This document shows positions 24,601 through 36,003 of a stretch of 64,000 nt of DNA, one piece after another. The stretch covers positions 27,479,280 through 27,543,279 of the forward strand of contig NC_083605.1 of the NCBI RefSeq assembly GCF_029168945.1, written 5' to 3'. Each line of letters begins with the position of its first letter. Position 1 is the first letter of the stretch. The stretch comes from Cannabis sativa. Its lineage: Eukaryota > Streptophyta > Magnoliopsida > Rosales > Cannabaceae. The notes under the pieces were generated by a model. That model had not been told where the DNA came from. It saw only the letters and a list, made by a program, of their open reading frames with translations, and ran no database searches. The translations under genes were made by a program, and so were the position numbers.

Positions 24601-24869
24601 ACCATTGTTTCGCAATTTGAAACTAAAACAATTAATTCAAAAATAAATAAAAAAATGAGCTTCATCTTTATCTTGGACGAACTCCACCCCTTTGTCCAAC
24701 TTTCCGATTCAACTCGCTAAGATAGCATCCGAGTTCAAGCAGCTTGGGCTGTAATAAGAAGAAAAACAAATAAACATGGTTAGTAGGTCCAGAATTAATA
24801 ATCCAAATGGATAATAATTCACTAAAACTCATCAGTTTATAGGAAAAGAAATACCTTGTTTCTTTGCAA

Positions 24870-25732
24870 GAAGTTTAGGACATTAGGGTTTCCAATGGCC
24901 TTTTTCATTGGAGTAGAAACACTTTCCTTTTAGTGTGTCACCAGGAGTAGCAGCCTTTTTCTTTTTAACTGTTTTCACAGCTTGAAGGCCTCTTTCTATT
25001 TTTCCACTTCTTCTTTGTCTTAGGTCTGGAAGTAGAGGCAATGTTTGCCTCAGCTTTAATCGTTCCATTACCATTTCCAGAATCATGAGGTTTACTCCCT
25101 TTCTTCTTGGGTCCTCCGATCAAATTTTCATATGTCTGAAGGTCATTGACTAACGTGTGAAAGTCTTGTTCCTTCATATTCATGACATAATTTGATGTAT
25201 AGGACAGAAAAGCTGGAGTCAGACTATTCAAGATAAGACTCACTTGAGTTGTCTGATCCATTTCAGCTCCATGATTTTGGGCTTCTTGGAAATAACTCGC
25301 CATTTGGAGAAGGTGATCACGCACATTCTGATGGGGTTCCATCCGTGCGTTGATAAATTTCTTAGTCGCGTCAAAGAGAGACTGAATTGATGCCATTCCA
25401 AATAGCTCAGTTAACTTCGTCATGATTTCTACAGCCATGACAGTGTTTGCAAACCTTGTTTTCAAGGTGTCAACCATGCTGGAAAGCATGAAGTATCGAG
25501 CTTTGTTGTTAGCATTTTGCCAATGCTCGAACTTCTCTTTAACAGCTTTAGTTGCATTGTCACCCGGTTGTTCAGGAGACGACTCAGTTAACACAAATAG
25601 GGCACTTTCACCTATGAGAGCAATGTTAATGTTCTCTTTCCATTTAGGGAAGTTAGATCCATTTAGCTTATTTTCAGTCAACAATGATAACATGGGATTG
25701 GACATGGTCATATAGGATACTACAAATAACAA
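24870..25732 (-). pseudogene. gag: Copia-type Gag, copy B of the tandem pair, frameshifted
   Basis: The frame opens MLFVVSYMTMSNPMLSLL; by comparison with copy 3 the natural start is MSNPMLSLL at about 25705. The core matches copy A (NGSNFPKWKENINIALIGE, NVRDHLLQMASYFQEAQ). A frameshift near 25000 ends it at 24965. The knuckle continues in another frame as CFYSNEKGHWKP and is cut by a stop where the usual Gln lies. The second knuckle Cys is Ser here and Trp in copy A. Confidence 0.8.
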
Positions 25733-25859
25733 TAAATAGAAATCAATTATGGTTTAACACAAAATCTCATTCAGAATTTATTAGCAAATAGCAAGTAGGA
25801 ATGACAAGTGAAAATACTAAAACATACAATCCTAAATAATTTCCAAGATTTTCAACAAA

Positions 25860-26000
25860 CTGATATCAGTGTCCCGTTCAGGCGAGAGTCAAAGCTACCA
25901 TTCATTGAATAGAGTTGTCAGCTCATCTAAAATTATAAACATTCTAGCAACCTTTTATTCGATCGAAAAAAAGAATCCAACGTTTTCCCGTTTAGGCGAG
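25860..26000 (-). promoter_or_regulatory. Leader motifs upstream of gag copy B
   Basis: The palindrome ctgatatcag (25860-25869) and two gagagtcaa boxes are arranged as upstream of copy A. One box reads gttcaggcg in place of gtttaggcg. Confidence 0.5.
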
Positions 26001-26050
26001 AGTCAAGGTCATTCTTATTTCATGAGCTCCAACCATTGTTTCATACTTTT

Positions 26051-29000
26051 GTAAGTCTTATAAAGTCGCCACCATTAGGGTGATCTATACTAATATAAAA
26101 CACTTACAAATAATACTTATCTTTCGAGATTTTACGGCGCTAACTTGCTAATGAACGTTCCTCCATTAGGGAGGATTACTCACTAAAATAATAGCTATGT
26201 AAAACCAACAATGGAGATCAAATATCCTAATAATAATAAAGCTCATTATTTAAAATGTATTTTCTTCTATTATTTATTTAAATATATTGATTTTAAATAT
26301 ATATTTATTTAATTAAAATTTCCAATTTAGAATAAAATTATAAATAAAATTTAATTTAATATTTATAAAATTATACTTAGATGGATATGAAAATAAAATG
26401 AATTATTTCCATCTTAATAGAAATTTTTCAATAAATGTTAAGAAAATTATTTAATTTAAGTTGTATTAATTTAAATTAATTTCAACTCAAATTTAATTTT
26501 CTATAAATATATATTGCATTTCAAAAAATTAAAGTATATAATTATACAATTTTCGAAATGCTTCAAAATAAAATAAAATAAAATAAATATTACTAGAAAA
26601 AATACTTCAAGCAAAAAAAAAATAATAATATTTATCTAGATTTTCTTTGACTAATTAATTCAATTTCTAATTATAATATATTTTAGTTCATTAATCAATA
26701 AATGAAAAAATCATTGATTTAAGTTGGTTCAAAAATTAATTAAAATAATTAATTTACAACTTTAATATATTTTTCAAGAAAAATTCAAAAAATATCTTGC
26801 ATAATTAAATACAATTTTGAAAATTGATTATTAAAAAAAATATATATTTTGAAAATTATTCAAATTTATGGTGTTATGAAATTTTAAAGAAAATTTCCAA
26901 CTTAAAATAATTCTCTATTTTAATAACATGAAAATAATAATAGTTAAGTATCATGATGAAAATCAACTTAGATATTTAAATTTTCAATTTTATTAAATTA
27001 TTAAATTCAAGAAATAAATAATTAAGTATAGAGGAGACTTAATTATTAATTCTAGTTTAATACTAGGAAAAAATACTTAACTTAAATTGTACCAAAATTA
27101 ATTATTAAACAATTAATTTTACAATCTAAAATATTTTCCTATTTTAATATTAGAAACAATAACTAGTACTAGAAATAAATATCTAGAAAATATCTCAATT
27201 TAACTAAATATTTTTCTAAAATTTGAAAAAGAAACTAATTTAAGTTGTTATAGAAAACAATCTAAAATATCCAACTTAAATGTTTTTCAAATAAAATTTA
27301 ATTAAATATCAAAATTAAGTTGTAACCACCTAATTTTTAAAAATATTCTATTTTAAGTTGATTTAAAAAAAAAATATCAACTTAAAAAATATCTCAAGAA
27401 TTTTCAATAACCAATTCCTATAATTCCTCAACTTAATTTTAAAATTCAAAAGATATTCAAATTTAAGTTGATATGAAAATTAGTTAGAAATAACTAATTT
27501 ATAACTTAAATAGGAATATTTAATGAAATAATTAAAATAAGCTTCAGAAAGAATCTAGTTAGTTATAATTCTTTATTTAATTAAATACAAGTAAAATAGA
27601 GATAGTTTACCTAGAAATAATTTCATTAACTAAGAGTATTTTTCTTAAAATTAACTTTAAAATATTAAAATAAAAATAAATTTCATATATTTTAAAAGTT
27701 AATTATGTTGCTAATCAATTTTATTAGGTTAAACTAATTTAATTAACCTAGTACAGTTATCCAAATCCAGCAAATGGGCCTTCACAGTTGGGGTAGTTCA
27801 TGTGAGGGGGAGCTGGGTTCAGTATGCCGTACCCACTTCTATTGGCCCCCAACTCTCACACAAGGCCCGAAAGAGAGGAATTTAACTTTAAAATGAACAA
27901 CTGTTATTAATTGAATAGGCCCAAAACTAAATGGGCCTAAATAAAATCTATCATGGTGTGACATTTTATTAAGCAACCTAGTTCATTAAAAAAATGAGCA
28001 ACCTACATACATCTATAACAAAAAGTAAACATATAGGCTCACACAGGCACACAGATTTGGATGGATCCTATCATGTTACTCGGTCATACACAGATGAAAG
28101 AAGAATGTAAAATTTACCTGTTACAAATTATTTACTTGACCTATTGGCAGTTGAACTATGGGTTAAAATCAGATCATTGGATCTGTCAACAAGTTACCCA
28201 TGGCAATTTAGATCAAGCAATAATAGGTTTTATAAAACTTACACACAAGACAAAACACATACTACTGCAACAAGTTGAATTTGATAGTTGGATGTAGGAT
28301 TTATTTAATTTTAAATTAATTAAAAAAATCAAAATAATAATGATAAATAAAAAAATTTCCGGATTTTTAAGAAAATTAAATAAAAAATTTAAAATTAAAA
28401 CCTACAATTTTTAAAAATTAGGTTTAACTAACCTAAATATCATTTCAAAATAAATTTGCTAACCATCTTTTAAATTTTCATGTTATTTTATAAATTAAAT
28501 ATTCAATAAAATAAAATGATAATTAAATATCCTTTTCTAATTTATAATTTAATTTAAATAAAAAATTACAAAATATAAAAGTTAGCAAAATATTTTATTT
28601 CTATTCAAAATATCATGATTATAGTAATCTTATTTTAAATTTAAATAAGGTCAAATAATTTAAAAAAAATATATATTAATATCTGACCTTAAATTTAAAA
28701 ATAAGATAAAAAATTAAGCAAAAAGATAGATTTTTACCTATTTTCAAGTTCAAATTACACTAATATCTTAAATTAATTTTAAAAAAAAATTCAAATTAAT
28801 TTATTTCTCATAATTAGATTTAAAATATGAAAAGTAAAAATCAAAATACAAAACTACACAAAAAATCGGAAGTTAATTTCATGAAATAGCATGAAAAATC
28901 GAAGAAAACGAAAAAAAAAAATGTGAGCTGTACGGATGGTATGCAGTTGCATACTCATCCGCGCGCGCCTGATGGAGATCTGTCGAGAAAACTCGGCGCA

Positions 29001-29396
29001 AGGACTCCCTTGCATAATTTCTGCGCGCGGAAAGGGGTATGAGACACCCCTGGGCGTGTCGCTCGAACAAAACCGTGTCCGAACATGCACCTGACCTAGG
29101 AAAACTCAGTTTCGCGCGCGTGGGGTTGGGTGATCATCCTATCTTTTTTCAAATCTTCAAAAAAAATCATAACTAATTCAAATAAAATCGAAATTGAGTT
29201 CTATAAAAAAGTAAATTGCTTAATTTTTTCCAAACTATCCAATAAAAATAATTCCAGAAACAAAAATTCAATTTTTTTCACAAAATCTCACAAACATCAA
29301 TCAATCATCATCTAACACACAAAACAACATGAAACCATCCAAATCACACACAAATCGTTTTAAGTCCAAATTTCTTGCAAGCAAATCAATTACCAT
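26051..29396 (-). other. Long leader of Copia-like copy 2
   Basis: This 3.3-kb stretch between gag and the PBS is extremely AT-rich, with many taagttg-type repeats. Two islands stand out. One at about 27770-28300 is conserved in copies 1 and 3 and can fold. A G+C-richer one at about 28920-29110 holds an inverted repeat gtatgca-gt-tgcatac. Short frames at 28854-29090 are not convincing genes. Confidence 0.6.
27776..27868 (-). ncRNA. Conserved potential stem-loop in the Copia-like leader (copy 2)
   Basis: GGGCCTT and AGTTGGGG on the left pair with AAGGCCC and CCCCAACT on the right, enclosing about 50 bases with a well conserved centre (catgtgaggg, ggttcagtat). The region recurs at 50435-50526 in copy 3 and about 33028-33120 in copy 1. 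In copy 3 one inner pair changed from G-C to A-T. Its function is unknown. Confidence 0.4.
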
Positions 29397-29409
29397 GGCT
29401 CTGAGGCCA
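29397..29409 (-). promoter_or_regulatory. Primer binding site of Copia-like copy 2 (mutated)
   Basis: The minus strand reads TGGCCTCAGAGCC two bases inside the 5' LTR. The usual initiator tRNA-Met site is TGGTATCAGAGCC, so two bases have changed; copy 3 keeps the exact site. Confidence 0.8.
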
Positions 29410-29411
29410 GT

Positions 29412-31267
29412 TGTTGGAATTTATTTTACCAGGATCTTAGATCTACTCACAAGTATGTTGTTTAACATACTAAATATGAACTTCTAAAATGATCACAAAC
29501 ACACATAAAGTTTAGGAAACCTTACATTGGTTGCAGCGGAATAATAAGTCTCCTTCCACTCAGATCTCTTACCCTTGTATCCTTTCTGTCGTAGAGTATC
29601 ACCAAGATCTGAGTCCGAATGTCCTTCTCTTCAATTTGGACTCTTCACGATCTTCCAGACTATGATTGAGGTACTAATTGATGTGTGTGGGAACTACTCT
29701 ATCACTCAAGGTATTCGAAATTAGAGGAAGAAGAGAGAGAGGGGGTCGACTATAGAAGGATAGTGAGTGGCTTAAATTTCTGAAGGCAATCTCTTGAATC
29801 ACTTGGAAATTCTTATTTTGGTTTGAGCCATCACTATCTATTTATAGGTAACCACTAGGTTTAGGTTAGTAATTATTTGGCATTAAAATAATAAAAATAT
29901 TGATTGGAAAAAACCTATCCAAGTGGTCGGCCATGGTGTTAATGGCCCCCACTTGGAATTTTGCAATTTTAACAATTTTCATTTCTATTTTCTCAAAAAC
30001 GTCAATTTTCTAATTCTAACCATTTAAATGTCAAAACTTATTATTTAATAACTAAAATAAATTATTAAATAATATTGTCATTTAATATAATTATTAATTA
30101 GACCTATAGAGTCTCTTAATTAATAAATAAAACCTAGAATCTCTTTTCTTTACAATTTCGCCCTTGCTTAGTGAAAATTCACAAACTAGACATAGTCTAG
30201 TTTTAGAATTATAATTGATTAATCATAATCAATTATCTGAGTCTTACAAGCAGTATGGTCTCAACTAGAATGGGGACCATGGACCTATATTACTGAGCTT
30301 CCAATAAGCTGAACTTGGAATAACTTATTAATTCCTTGTTGAATCCACTTTTAGAACTTGGAATTGCACTCTCAGTTATATAGAACGCTCTATATGTTCC
30401 ACCATATAGATACGCTATCACATTTAACCATCGTTATAATCTTAATTTGATCAAAGATCCTCTATATAGATGATTTACACCGAGTAGGGATAAATTTACC
30501 GTTTCACCCATCAATGTATTTGGCTCCTTAAAACACTTAGCTACCTGTAAATGATGTTTTAGTGAACTAAAATATAATCACTGAAACAAGAGCTCATCCA
30601 TTTACTTCTGTTTAACTAAGCTCGAAGGAAATCATCACTTGACTTCTAAACACCTATAGAAGCTATAGATTCCATATTTATGTTTAGCGCTCCCACTCAA
30701 TCATACTATCATGTACACAAAATATACGTATCACCCTGAGCCAAAAGTAGGCTTAACTAATAAATCAAAGAACATGAATAGCACTCCTGAGATGGAGCCT
30801 AAGCATATCAGGATTTAGATTTTTTGATCTAAGATCAACTAGTGATATTGACTAGGAAAGATACAACGATAAGTATTGTAATATCTTAACTAAGATCAAT
30901 ATCGGTCCAGTCCAATGTATACTCCATACATTCGAAACTAGTATACTTTGCCAATATTCTAGAAAGAACATAACACTTATGCAAAGTGTAAGTATACTTC
31001 ATCGCTAATTATCACATCAGTGTAAATCCAAAACACTGATGAAACAGAGACATAGTCTTTTGAATCATATAATCACAATCACATTCCACTGTGTTGTCAT
31101 CACTGTAATAGTGAATGAATATATGTTCTGGACTTAACAGATTTTGTGCATATATTAAACCATAATCATGAAAACTACATCTTAACATAAATCACTTCTA
31201 ATTCTCTTATTGATAACAAATCAGATTAGATTGTAATGGGTTTTATTTAGGGCATAAAATCCCAACA
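29412..31267 (-). repeat. 5' LTR of Copia-like copy 2
   Basis: The 1856-bp LTR pairs with 18311-20181. A minus-strand TATA motif (CCTATAAATA, 29839-29848) lies where U3 should end. Confidence 0.9.
29839..29848 (-). promoter_or_regulatory. TATA box in 5' LTR of Copia-like copy 2
   Basis: CCTATAAATA on the minus strand lies in the LTR that heads the element. The matching position in copy 3 is also TATA-like (52331-52340). Confidence 0.45.
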
Positions 31268-31574
31268 TCTATGACTCTGCATGAGTCCGAGCGCAGCACG
31301 GAGATTTTGTAATTCGGTTGCGTCTCTGATGGTCGTTTGGGCGTTGGTTCCACGCAGTACAGTCGTATTATGAATGCCGTGCGGAACTGTTATTCCCAGT
31401 CTCTTGCACACTAGACGCAGTTTGAGTAATAGGAGCTGTTTCACCATTCACCACGCTTCCCGTCTGTCCGGGATTAACAGCATGCGAAACCCTTGAACTC
31501 CCTAGGTCTGGTAATGCCGGATCCAGCATCTGTGAATTTGCTGGGTCAGACAGGCCTCTACGAGTTTGCACCAT
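31268..31574 (-). pseudogene. gag: Gag N-terminal part of the Retand-type element, separated by the Copia-like insertion
   Basis: The start is ATG at 31574, 43 bases after the PBS. The protein opens MVQTRRGLSDPANSQ and is rich in Ser, Thr and Gln. A stop cuts the frame near 31368, and gag-like text continues in another frame to the insertion site at 31268. The rest of gag is at 18310 and below. Displacement by about 13 kb of Copia-like DNA would have ended expression even without the stop. Confidence 0.75.
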
Positions 31575-31617
31575 CGTGTTGACGGTTGAGTGTCGAAAAG
31601 AGCGATTTGTGATCCTT

Positions 31618-31638
31618 CTCTCAATGAAAGCACCAAAA
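31618..31638 (-). promoter_or_regulatory. Primer binding site of the Retand-type element
   Basis: The minus strand reads TTTTGGTGCTTTCATTGAGA directly after the 5' LTR, the same site as at 291-311. Confidence 0.7.
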
Positions 31639-32320
31639 TGTTGACTTCGCTTTTAGCCAACGACAATGAGTTTATTTTATAAGCGATAAACGATATGTCG
31701 TAACAAATATATAATAAAGCAATAGTAAGATACAGGAATTTTATAGAGGTTCAGCCCCGAGCAGTTCGGTAATAGCCTAATCCTCGTTATTTGTATTGAC
31801 TCAAGAACAAGGAAGAAGATTCTTTTTCTTATAGCTCTTACAACAGTATCTCTGAATATATAATTCTTAGATAATAATATAGTCTTAGCTTAGCTGCGTA
31901 TTGACTTTCAATCTCTCGGTCCCTTTGCCCAGTGAACATACATCACTATTTATAGGGCTGGGAAACTTGAGGAGGAAGAGTTTCCTCTCTCGTTACAATG
32001 CGCATAAACAGAAAGATCGTGGGATCAATGCTGAATGCAAGGATCGTGGGATTGAGTCTGAGTACACTGATAGTGGGATCGTGTGTATGCCGTATCCACG
32101 TAAATTGATCCCTAAGTTATAGGGATTGAGCTGATGACTCATGATGCGAAAGCTGAATTCGCTAAGTGTTGATTGCTCTGCACGGATTGTTGAATATCTT
32201 ACTCAGGACATGCTCGCGAGGCATCCTGCTCGACCTATCTTCCAGAGCAAATGTTCCAAGTGGACTCCACGTGTCACCATTCTCGTGATGCCACGTCAGA
32301 GTGAAAAATTTGGGATAACA
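31639..32320 (-). repeat. 5' LTR of the Retand-type element
   Basis: The 682-bp LTR runs from TGTTGACTTCGC to GGGATAACA and is followed by the target duplication AATGA at 32321-32325. A minus-strand TATA motif (CTATAAATAG) is at 31946-31955. Confidence 0.9.
31946..31955 (-). promoter_or_regulatory. TATA box in the Retand 5' LTR
   Basis: CTATAAATAG on the minus strand is shared by all three LTRs of the family and suitably placed for the gag-pol transcript. Confidence 0.5.
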
Positions 32321-33874
32321 AATGAAAATTTCTTGGTTTAAGTTGATCTAAAATTAATTTTCAAAATTGAAAATTTTCGAAATATTTACATTTAAAAATA
32401 ATTCAATTCGAAATTTAGTGGGAAATGATTATTAAAATCAAATAAAATATATTTAGAAATTTATTCTAATTTAGGTTGATCTAAAATTGGAAAATTTTCG
32501 ACTTTAATATAATTTTCTATTTAATTAAATTCATTAGAATAGAAATAATTTAGTATCAAGAATAAAATTAACTTAATTATTAATTCTAATTTAATATCTA
32601 AGAAAACACTATAATTTAAGTTGGTCTAAAATTAATTAAATTAATTTTCAACTTAAATATATTTTACCATTTAATTAAATTTCTTAAAATAGAAATTAAT
32701 AATTAAGTATTTTGAATAAAATTAACTTAATTATTAATTATATTTAAGTTCTAAGAAAAATATCCTAATGTAAGTTGGTCCAAAATTAATTTTCAACTTA
32801 AATATATTTTTCTACTTAATTAAATATTAGAAAATATTAATTAGTTACTAGAAATTACTATCTAGAATCTTTTCTTTAAACTGCGTGTATTTTTCTAAAT
32901 TAATTTTAAAATAATTGAATGAAAAATTAATTTTATTTATTTTAAAATTAAATATGTTGCTAATTCAATTTTAATTAGGTTAAACTAGTATAATTAGCCT
33001 AATACAATTATTTAAATAAGGCAAATGGGCCTTCACAAATGGAGTTATTCATGTGAGGGAGGGCTTGGTTCAGTATATTGTACCCACTACTAATGTCCCC
33101 TAACTCTCACACAAGGCCTAAAGGAGAGAAATTTAACATAAAATTAAATAATTGTTATTCATTGAATAAGCCCTATACTAATTGGGCCTAAATAAAACTA
33201 AATTATGGGTGATATTTTATTTTAGTAACCTAGTCTATTTAAATATCTAGAAATAAATGGGCTTCCTATATGCATCTAAGCGCAAAAGCAACATATAGGC
33301 TCACATAGGTCAAATTGATTTGGATGGGTTTTATCATGTTTCTAGGTTTACACAAATTAAAAAAATTACAAAATTTACCTGTTACAAATTATTTATAGGA
33401 TCTATTGACAATTGGACTATGATTAAAATCAGATCATTAGATATGTCAACAAGTTAATCACAGCAATTTAGATCAAATAAATAATAGGTTTGTTAAAAAA
33501 AAGTTTTGAATAAACAATATAAATATAACAAACAATGTCTCTGTAACAAATTGTGAATTAAGATATTTATATAATTAAATTATTATTTTAACTAACCAAC
33601 TATTTTGAAAATTTAAGGTTGTTAAAAATAACTTAAAATATCTTTTCAAAATTTAAAATTCAAACTTATTTAAAACATCTAAGTTTATTTAAATTATCTT
33701 ACTAAATTAAATTAAATATCTAATAAGATAAATGATTTGAAAATAACCAAATAGATATTTTCAATATCATTTTCTAATCTTATAATTTAATAAAATTAAA
33801 ATAACAAAATAAACTAATTTTAAAATAGATATGGTTAGGAAATTATTATTTTAAGAATAAAATAATAAACAAAT
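32321..33874 (-). other. Leader of Copia-like copy 1 continuing after the Retand insertion
   Basis: AT-rich sequence with taagttgg-type repeats and the conserved island (about 33018-33490) matches 26050-28620 of copy 2. The island includes the diverged stem-loop region and the conserved aatttacctgttacaaattattta block. No gene is seen. Confidence 0.65.
33870..33874. repeat. Target site duplication of the solo LTR, left copy
   Basis: CAAAT precedes the LTR and recurs exactly at 34510-34514. Confidence 0.85.
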
Positions 33875-34509
33875 TGTTGACCTCGCTTTTAGCCAACAAC
33901 AGTGAGTCTAATTTAAAAAGCAATAAGTAGTTTATAACGATTGAAATATAATAAAGCAATATAAAGACACAGGAATTTTATAGAGGTTCAGCCCCGAGCA
34001 GTTCGGTAATAGCCTAATCCTCGTTTTTTGTATTAACCCAAGAACAAGGAGAAAGGTTCTTTTTCTTATTGCTTTTACAACAATATCTCCGAATATGAGT
34101 TCTTAGACAATATCTCTCAAGTAAAAATCCTTCGACCCTTTGCCCAGTGAATATGTATCACTATTTATAGGGCTATGAGCTTGGAGGGGAAGTATTTCCC
34201 TTCTCGTTACAATGGATATAAGCACAAAGATTACATAGTAAATACAGAATACACAAATTATTGGATTTGGACAGCTTGCCATATCTCTGTAATCTGGTCC
34301 CCAAGTTATAGGGATTTCCTTGATGACTCACGATGCGAAAGCTGAATTCGCTAAGTGTTGGTCGTTCTGCACGGAATGTTGATTGCTTTGCCTCGAGCAT
34401 GCATATGAGGTATCTTGTTCGGATTATATCTTGTGAACAGATACTTAGAGTCGATTCCACGTGTCACCATCATGTGATGCCACGTCAGAGTGCAAAAATT
34501 GGGATAACA
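33875..34509 (-). mobile_element. Solo LTR of the Retand family
   Basis: These 635 bp from TGTTGACCTCGC to GGGATAACA align with the LTRs at 7565 and 31639 but are more diverged and carry deletions. The exact CAAAT duplication on both sides, with no internal sequence, shows unequal recombination between two LTRs removed the body of a former full insertion. The small frames across it are LTR sequence. Confidence 0.9.
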
Positions 34510-34553
34510 CAAATAATAATTATCCTAATTATATATTAAAATATTTCAAATTC

Positions 34554-35317
34554 CAGGAGCAAAGACTGTCAACCTTCGCGAGGAGCATGGATTGCCCAGA
34601 GGGGCCAAGGCATTCTGAAACACGGTGAACCGAGTTACGCTTTTGACCCACAGAAGCTTCACCCATACGTGTCAGACTACGGACCTAGGGACAAGGCTTT
34701 ATCGGGTACGACATTAGAGGTTGTCACCCACGACACGCCATCGTACAAAGCATGCGTATCCTTGTGTATTAGGCCAAATGATCCAACGGCTAGGGATAAA
34801 GGAAAATTCAAAAGGGAGAAGCCCTGAGGCAACACACATCCGAGGCCCAACTTGTACAATCTGACAACCTTAAATGCGATATAGGAAATACGCCACCTAC
34901 CAATCTGACGGTGGGATTTTGCCCCAACAATGATCCATATAAGGTAGCACATGCAAAGAAGATGGCCTATAAATACCCTAGAAAAAGCACAAGAGGAGGA
35001 CCTTCTCTTTGGGATCGAAGACCCATTCTTGATCATCTTGAGAAAACACACTTTTGTAACCCTACTATCAACTCCAGAATATTCCTACTAAGATTCCTCT
35101 TCTTCAATAGGAACACGGTGGAAAGGAGTTCTAGTCCATTGTATCTTTATTTGTATAAACAGTTACCAGCCAAAGAGCCTAATAAAATGGAGTCGTGGAC
35201 TAAGGATAGTTAACGTCTGAACCATGTAAAAATCTCTTACATGTTATTTTGCTATTTACTCCATTAATACTTTCTTATGCTTTAAAAATATTTAGTTACC
35301 GAAAAACTCGGTAAACA
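34554..35317 (+). repeat. LTR remnant of a Tat-like element, plus orientation
   Basis: A plus-strand TATA box (CTATAAATACC, 34968-34978), a downstream leader-like part and a terminal ACCGAAAAACTCGGTAAACA at 35317 resemble the end of the minus-oriented LTR at 312. The left limit is the point where Copia-like leader stops and is approximate. No PBS or gag follows, so this is a truncated or solo LTR. Frames at 34677-35213 have no recognisable product. Confidence 0.5.
34968..34978 (+). promoter_or_regulatory. TATA box in the plus-strand LTR remnant
   Basis: CTATAAATACC, the same motif as in the Tat-like LTR at 574-584, in a plausible promoter position. Confidence 0.4.
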
Positions 35318-35630
35318 AATAGTAATCCTAAGATGACGGTAGATTAAACTAAAACCTAATTTACCGGTCATCTAAACAAGTTTAAAACAATAATCATAAC
35401 ATTGAACATAGAAGAAAAGAAGCAATTTGATATATAATGGAAACTAGAAATTAACATTCAATAATGAAATTAAGAATCCATGTCTCGGTTTTTGAAATAA
35501 TCCTTTACTAAAGGGAAACTACTCAGAACTAGACATTATAACGATAATCATAATAAATAGTAAGAGTTTAAGGAAAAAAAAATAAGTATGATGAAGAACA
35601 CTTCGAAGTCGCGATCTCCGTCTCTTCCTT

Positions 35631-35736
<106 letters not shown>

Positions 35737-35792
35737 AGTTTCTATCTCAATTTGGTAGCTCTAGGGTTCTCAAATTTGCAGTCTATAAGGTT

Positions 35793-35802
35793 TTATTTAT
35801 AG
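35793..35802 (-). promoter_or_regulatory. Possible minus-strand TATA box
   Basis: CTATAAATAA on the minus strand lies upstream of the GA tract. It could be the promoter of an old LTR or gene; no downstream reading frame is recognisable. Confidence 0.3.
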
Positions 35803-36003
35803 TGCTTGAAAAGATAGATGAATCCCCTTAGAATCAGGATTTTTTTTTTTTTAAAAAAAAAAAGATAAGTCGGCGCTATAGCACAGGAATTGGGCGCTAT
35901 AGCTCGCCCAACATAATTTTTTTCCTCCACATGATTAGTATTTTAGCCATAACTTCTTCAATATAACTCGAAATTAGACAAGCCGTTTTGAAAAGGTAAT
36001 AAC

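Larger units (their letters stand above)
23212..26050 (-). repeat. Tandem duplication of the gag region (two units of about 1.4 kb)
   Basis: The string ctaaaacaattaattcaaaa opens unit 1 at about 23212 and unit 2 at about 24624, a period near 1412 bp. Each unit holds a complete gag frame plus the leader motifs (palindrome and gtttaggcgagagtcaa boxes) that precede gag. Copy 3 has a single unit. Confidence 0.85.
18311..31267 (-). mobile_element. Copia-like gag-only retrotransposon, copy 2 (inserted in Retand gag)
   Basis: LTRs at 18311-20181 and 29412-31267 surround 9.2 kb. On the minus strand the order is 5' LTR, PBS, a leader of about 3.7 kb, gag copy B, gag copy A, a 3' region, an extra partial LTR, a second short 3' region, PPT and 3' LTR. 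No RT, RNase H or integrase frame exists, and only about 1.7 kb separates gag from the first PPT, too short for pol. Gag motifs and tRNA-Met-type PBS place it with Ty1/Copia. Compared with copy 3 the extra length comes from two internal duplications. Confidence 0.85.
7565..32320 (-). mobile_element. Retand-type (Tat lineage) Ty3/Gypsy retrotransposon, minus strand
   Basis: LTRs at 7565-8245 and 31639-32320 are flanked by the exact duplication AATGA. On the minus strand the order is 5' LTR, PBS, gag, protease, RT, RNase H, a second (archaeal-like) RNase H and integrase. Then comes an accessory gene in the opposite direction, PPT and 3' LTR. The second RNase H and antisense gene are hallmarks of the Tat lineage, the latter of Retand-like members. 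Gag is interrupted by Copia-like copy 2 (18311-31267). The two LTRs differ at roughly 37 of 682 positions by eye (about 5%), mostly transitions, so this is not a recent insertion. All frames carry stops or frameshifts. Confidence 0.9.
1819..34553 (-). mobile_element. Copia-like pol-less retrotransposon, copy 1 (old, interrupted twice)
   Basis: This element comprises the 3' LTR (1819-3660), a 3' internal part (3661-7564) and a leader part (32321-34553). It shares the LTR end signals (TGTTRG at one end, CAACA at the other), the PPT (reverse of aactcccacttgc) and leader motifs with copies 2 and 3. The Retand-type element at 7565-32320 and a solo LTR at 33875-34509 are inserted in it. Removing both leaves one collinear element whose 5' LTR is missing, because recognisable leader stops at about 34553. 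No gag or pol frame can be read. Of the three copies this is the most diverged, which fits its being the host of two other insertions. Confidence 0.75.

Noticed and set aside
28854..29090. Small Arg-rich and Phe-rich minus-strand frame near the PBS, with a counterpart at 51500-51712
   Set aside because: The two copies differ in length and sequence with frameshifts, and the translation has no recognisable features. It is treated as leader sequence.
34677..35213. Frames of 100-124 codons on both strands suggesting a host gene
   Set aside because: They overlap each other in an LTR-like block with TATA box and terminal motif, and no protein family is recognisable.
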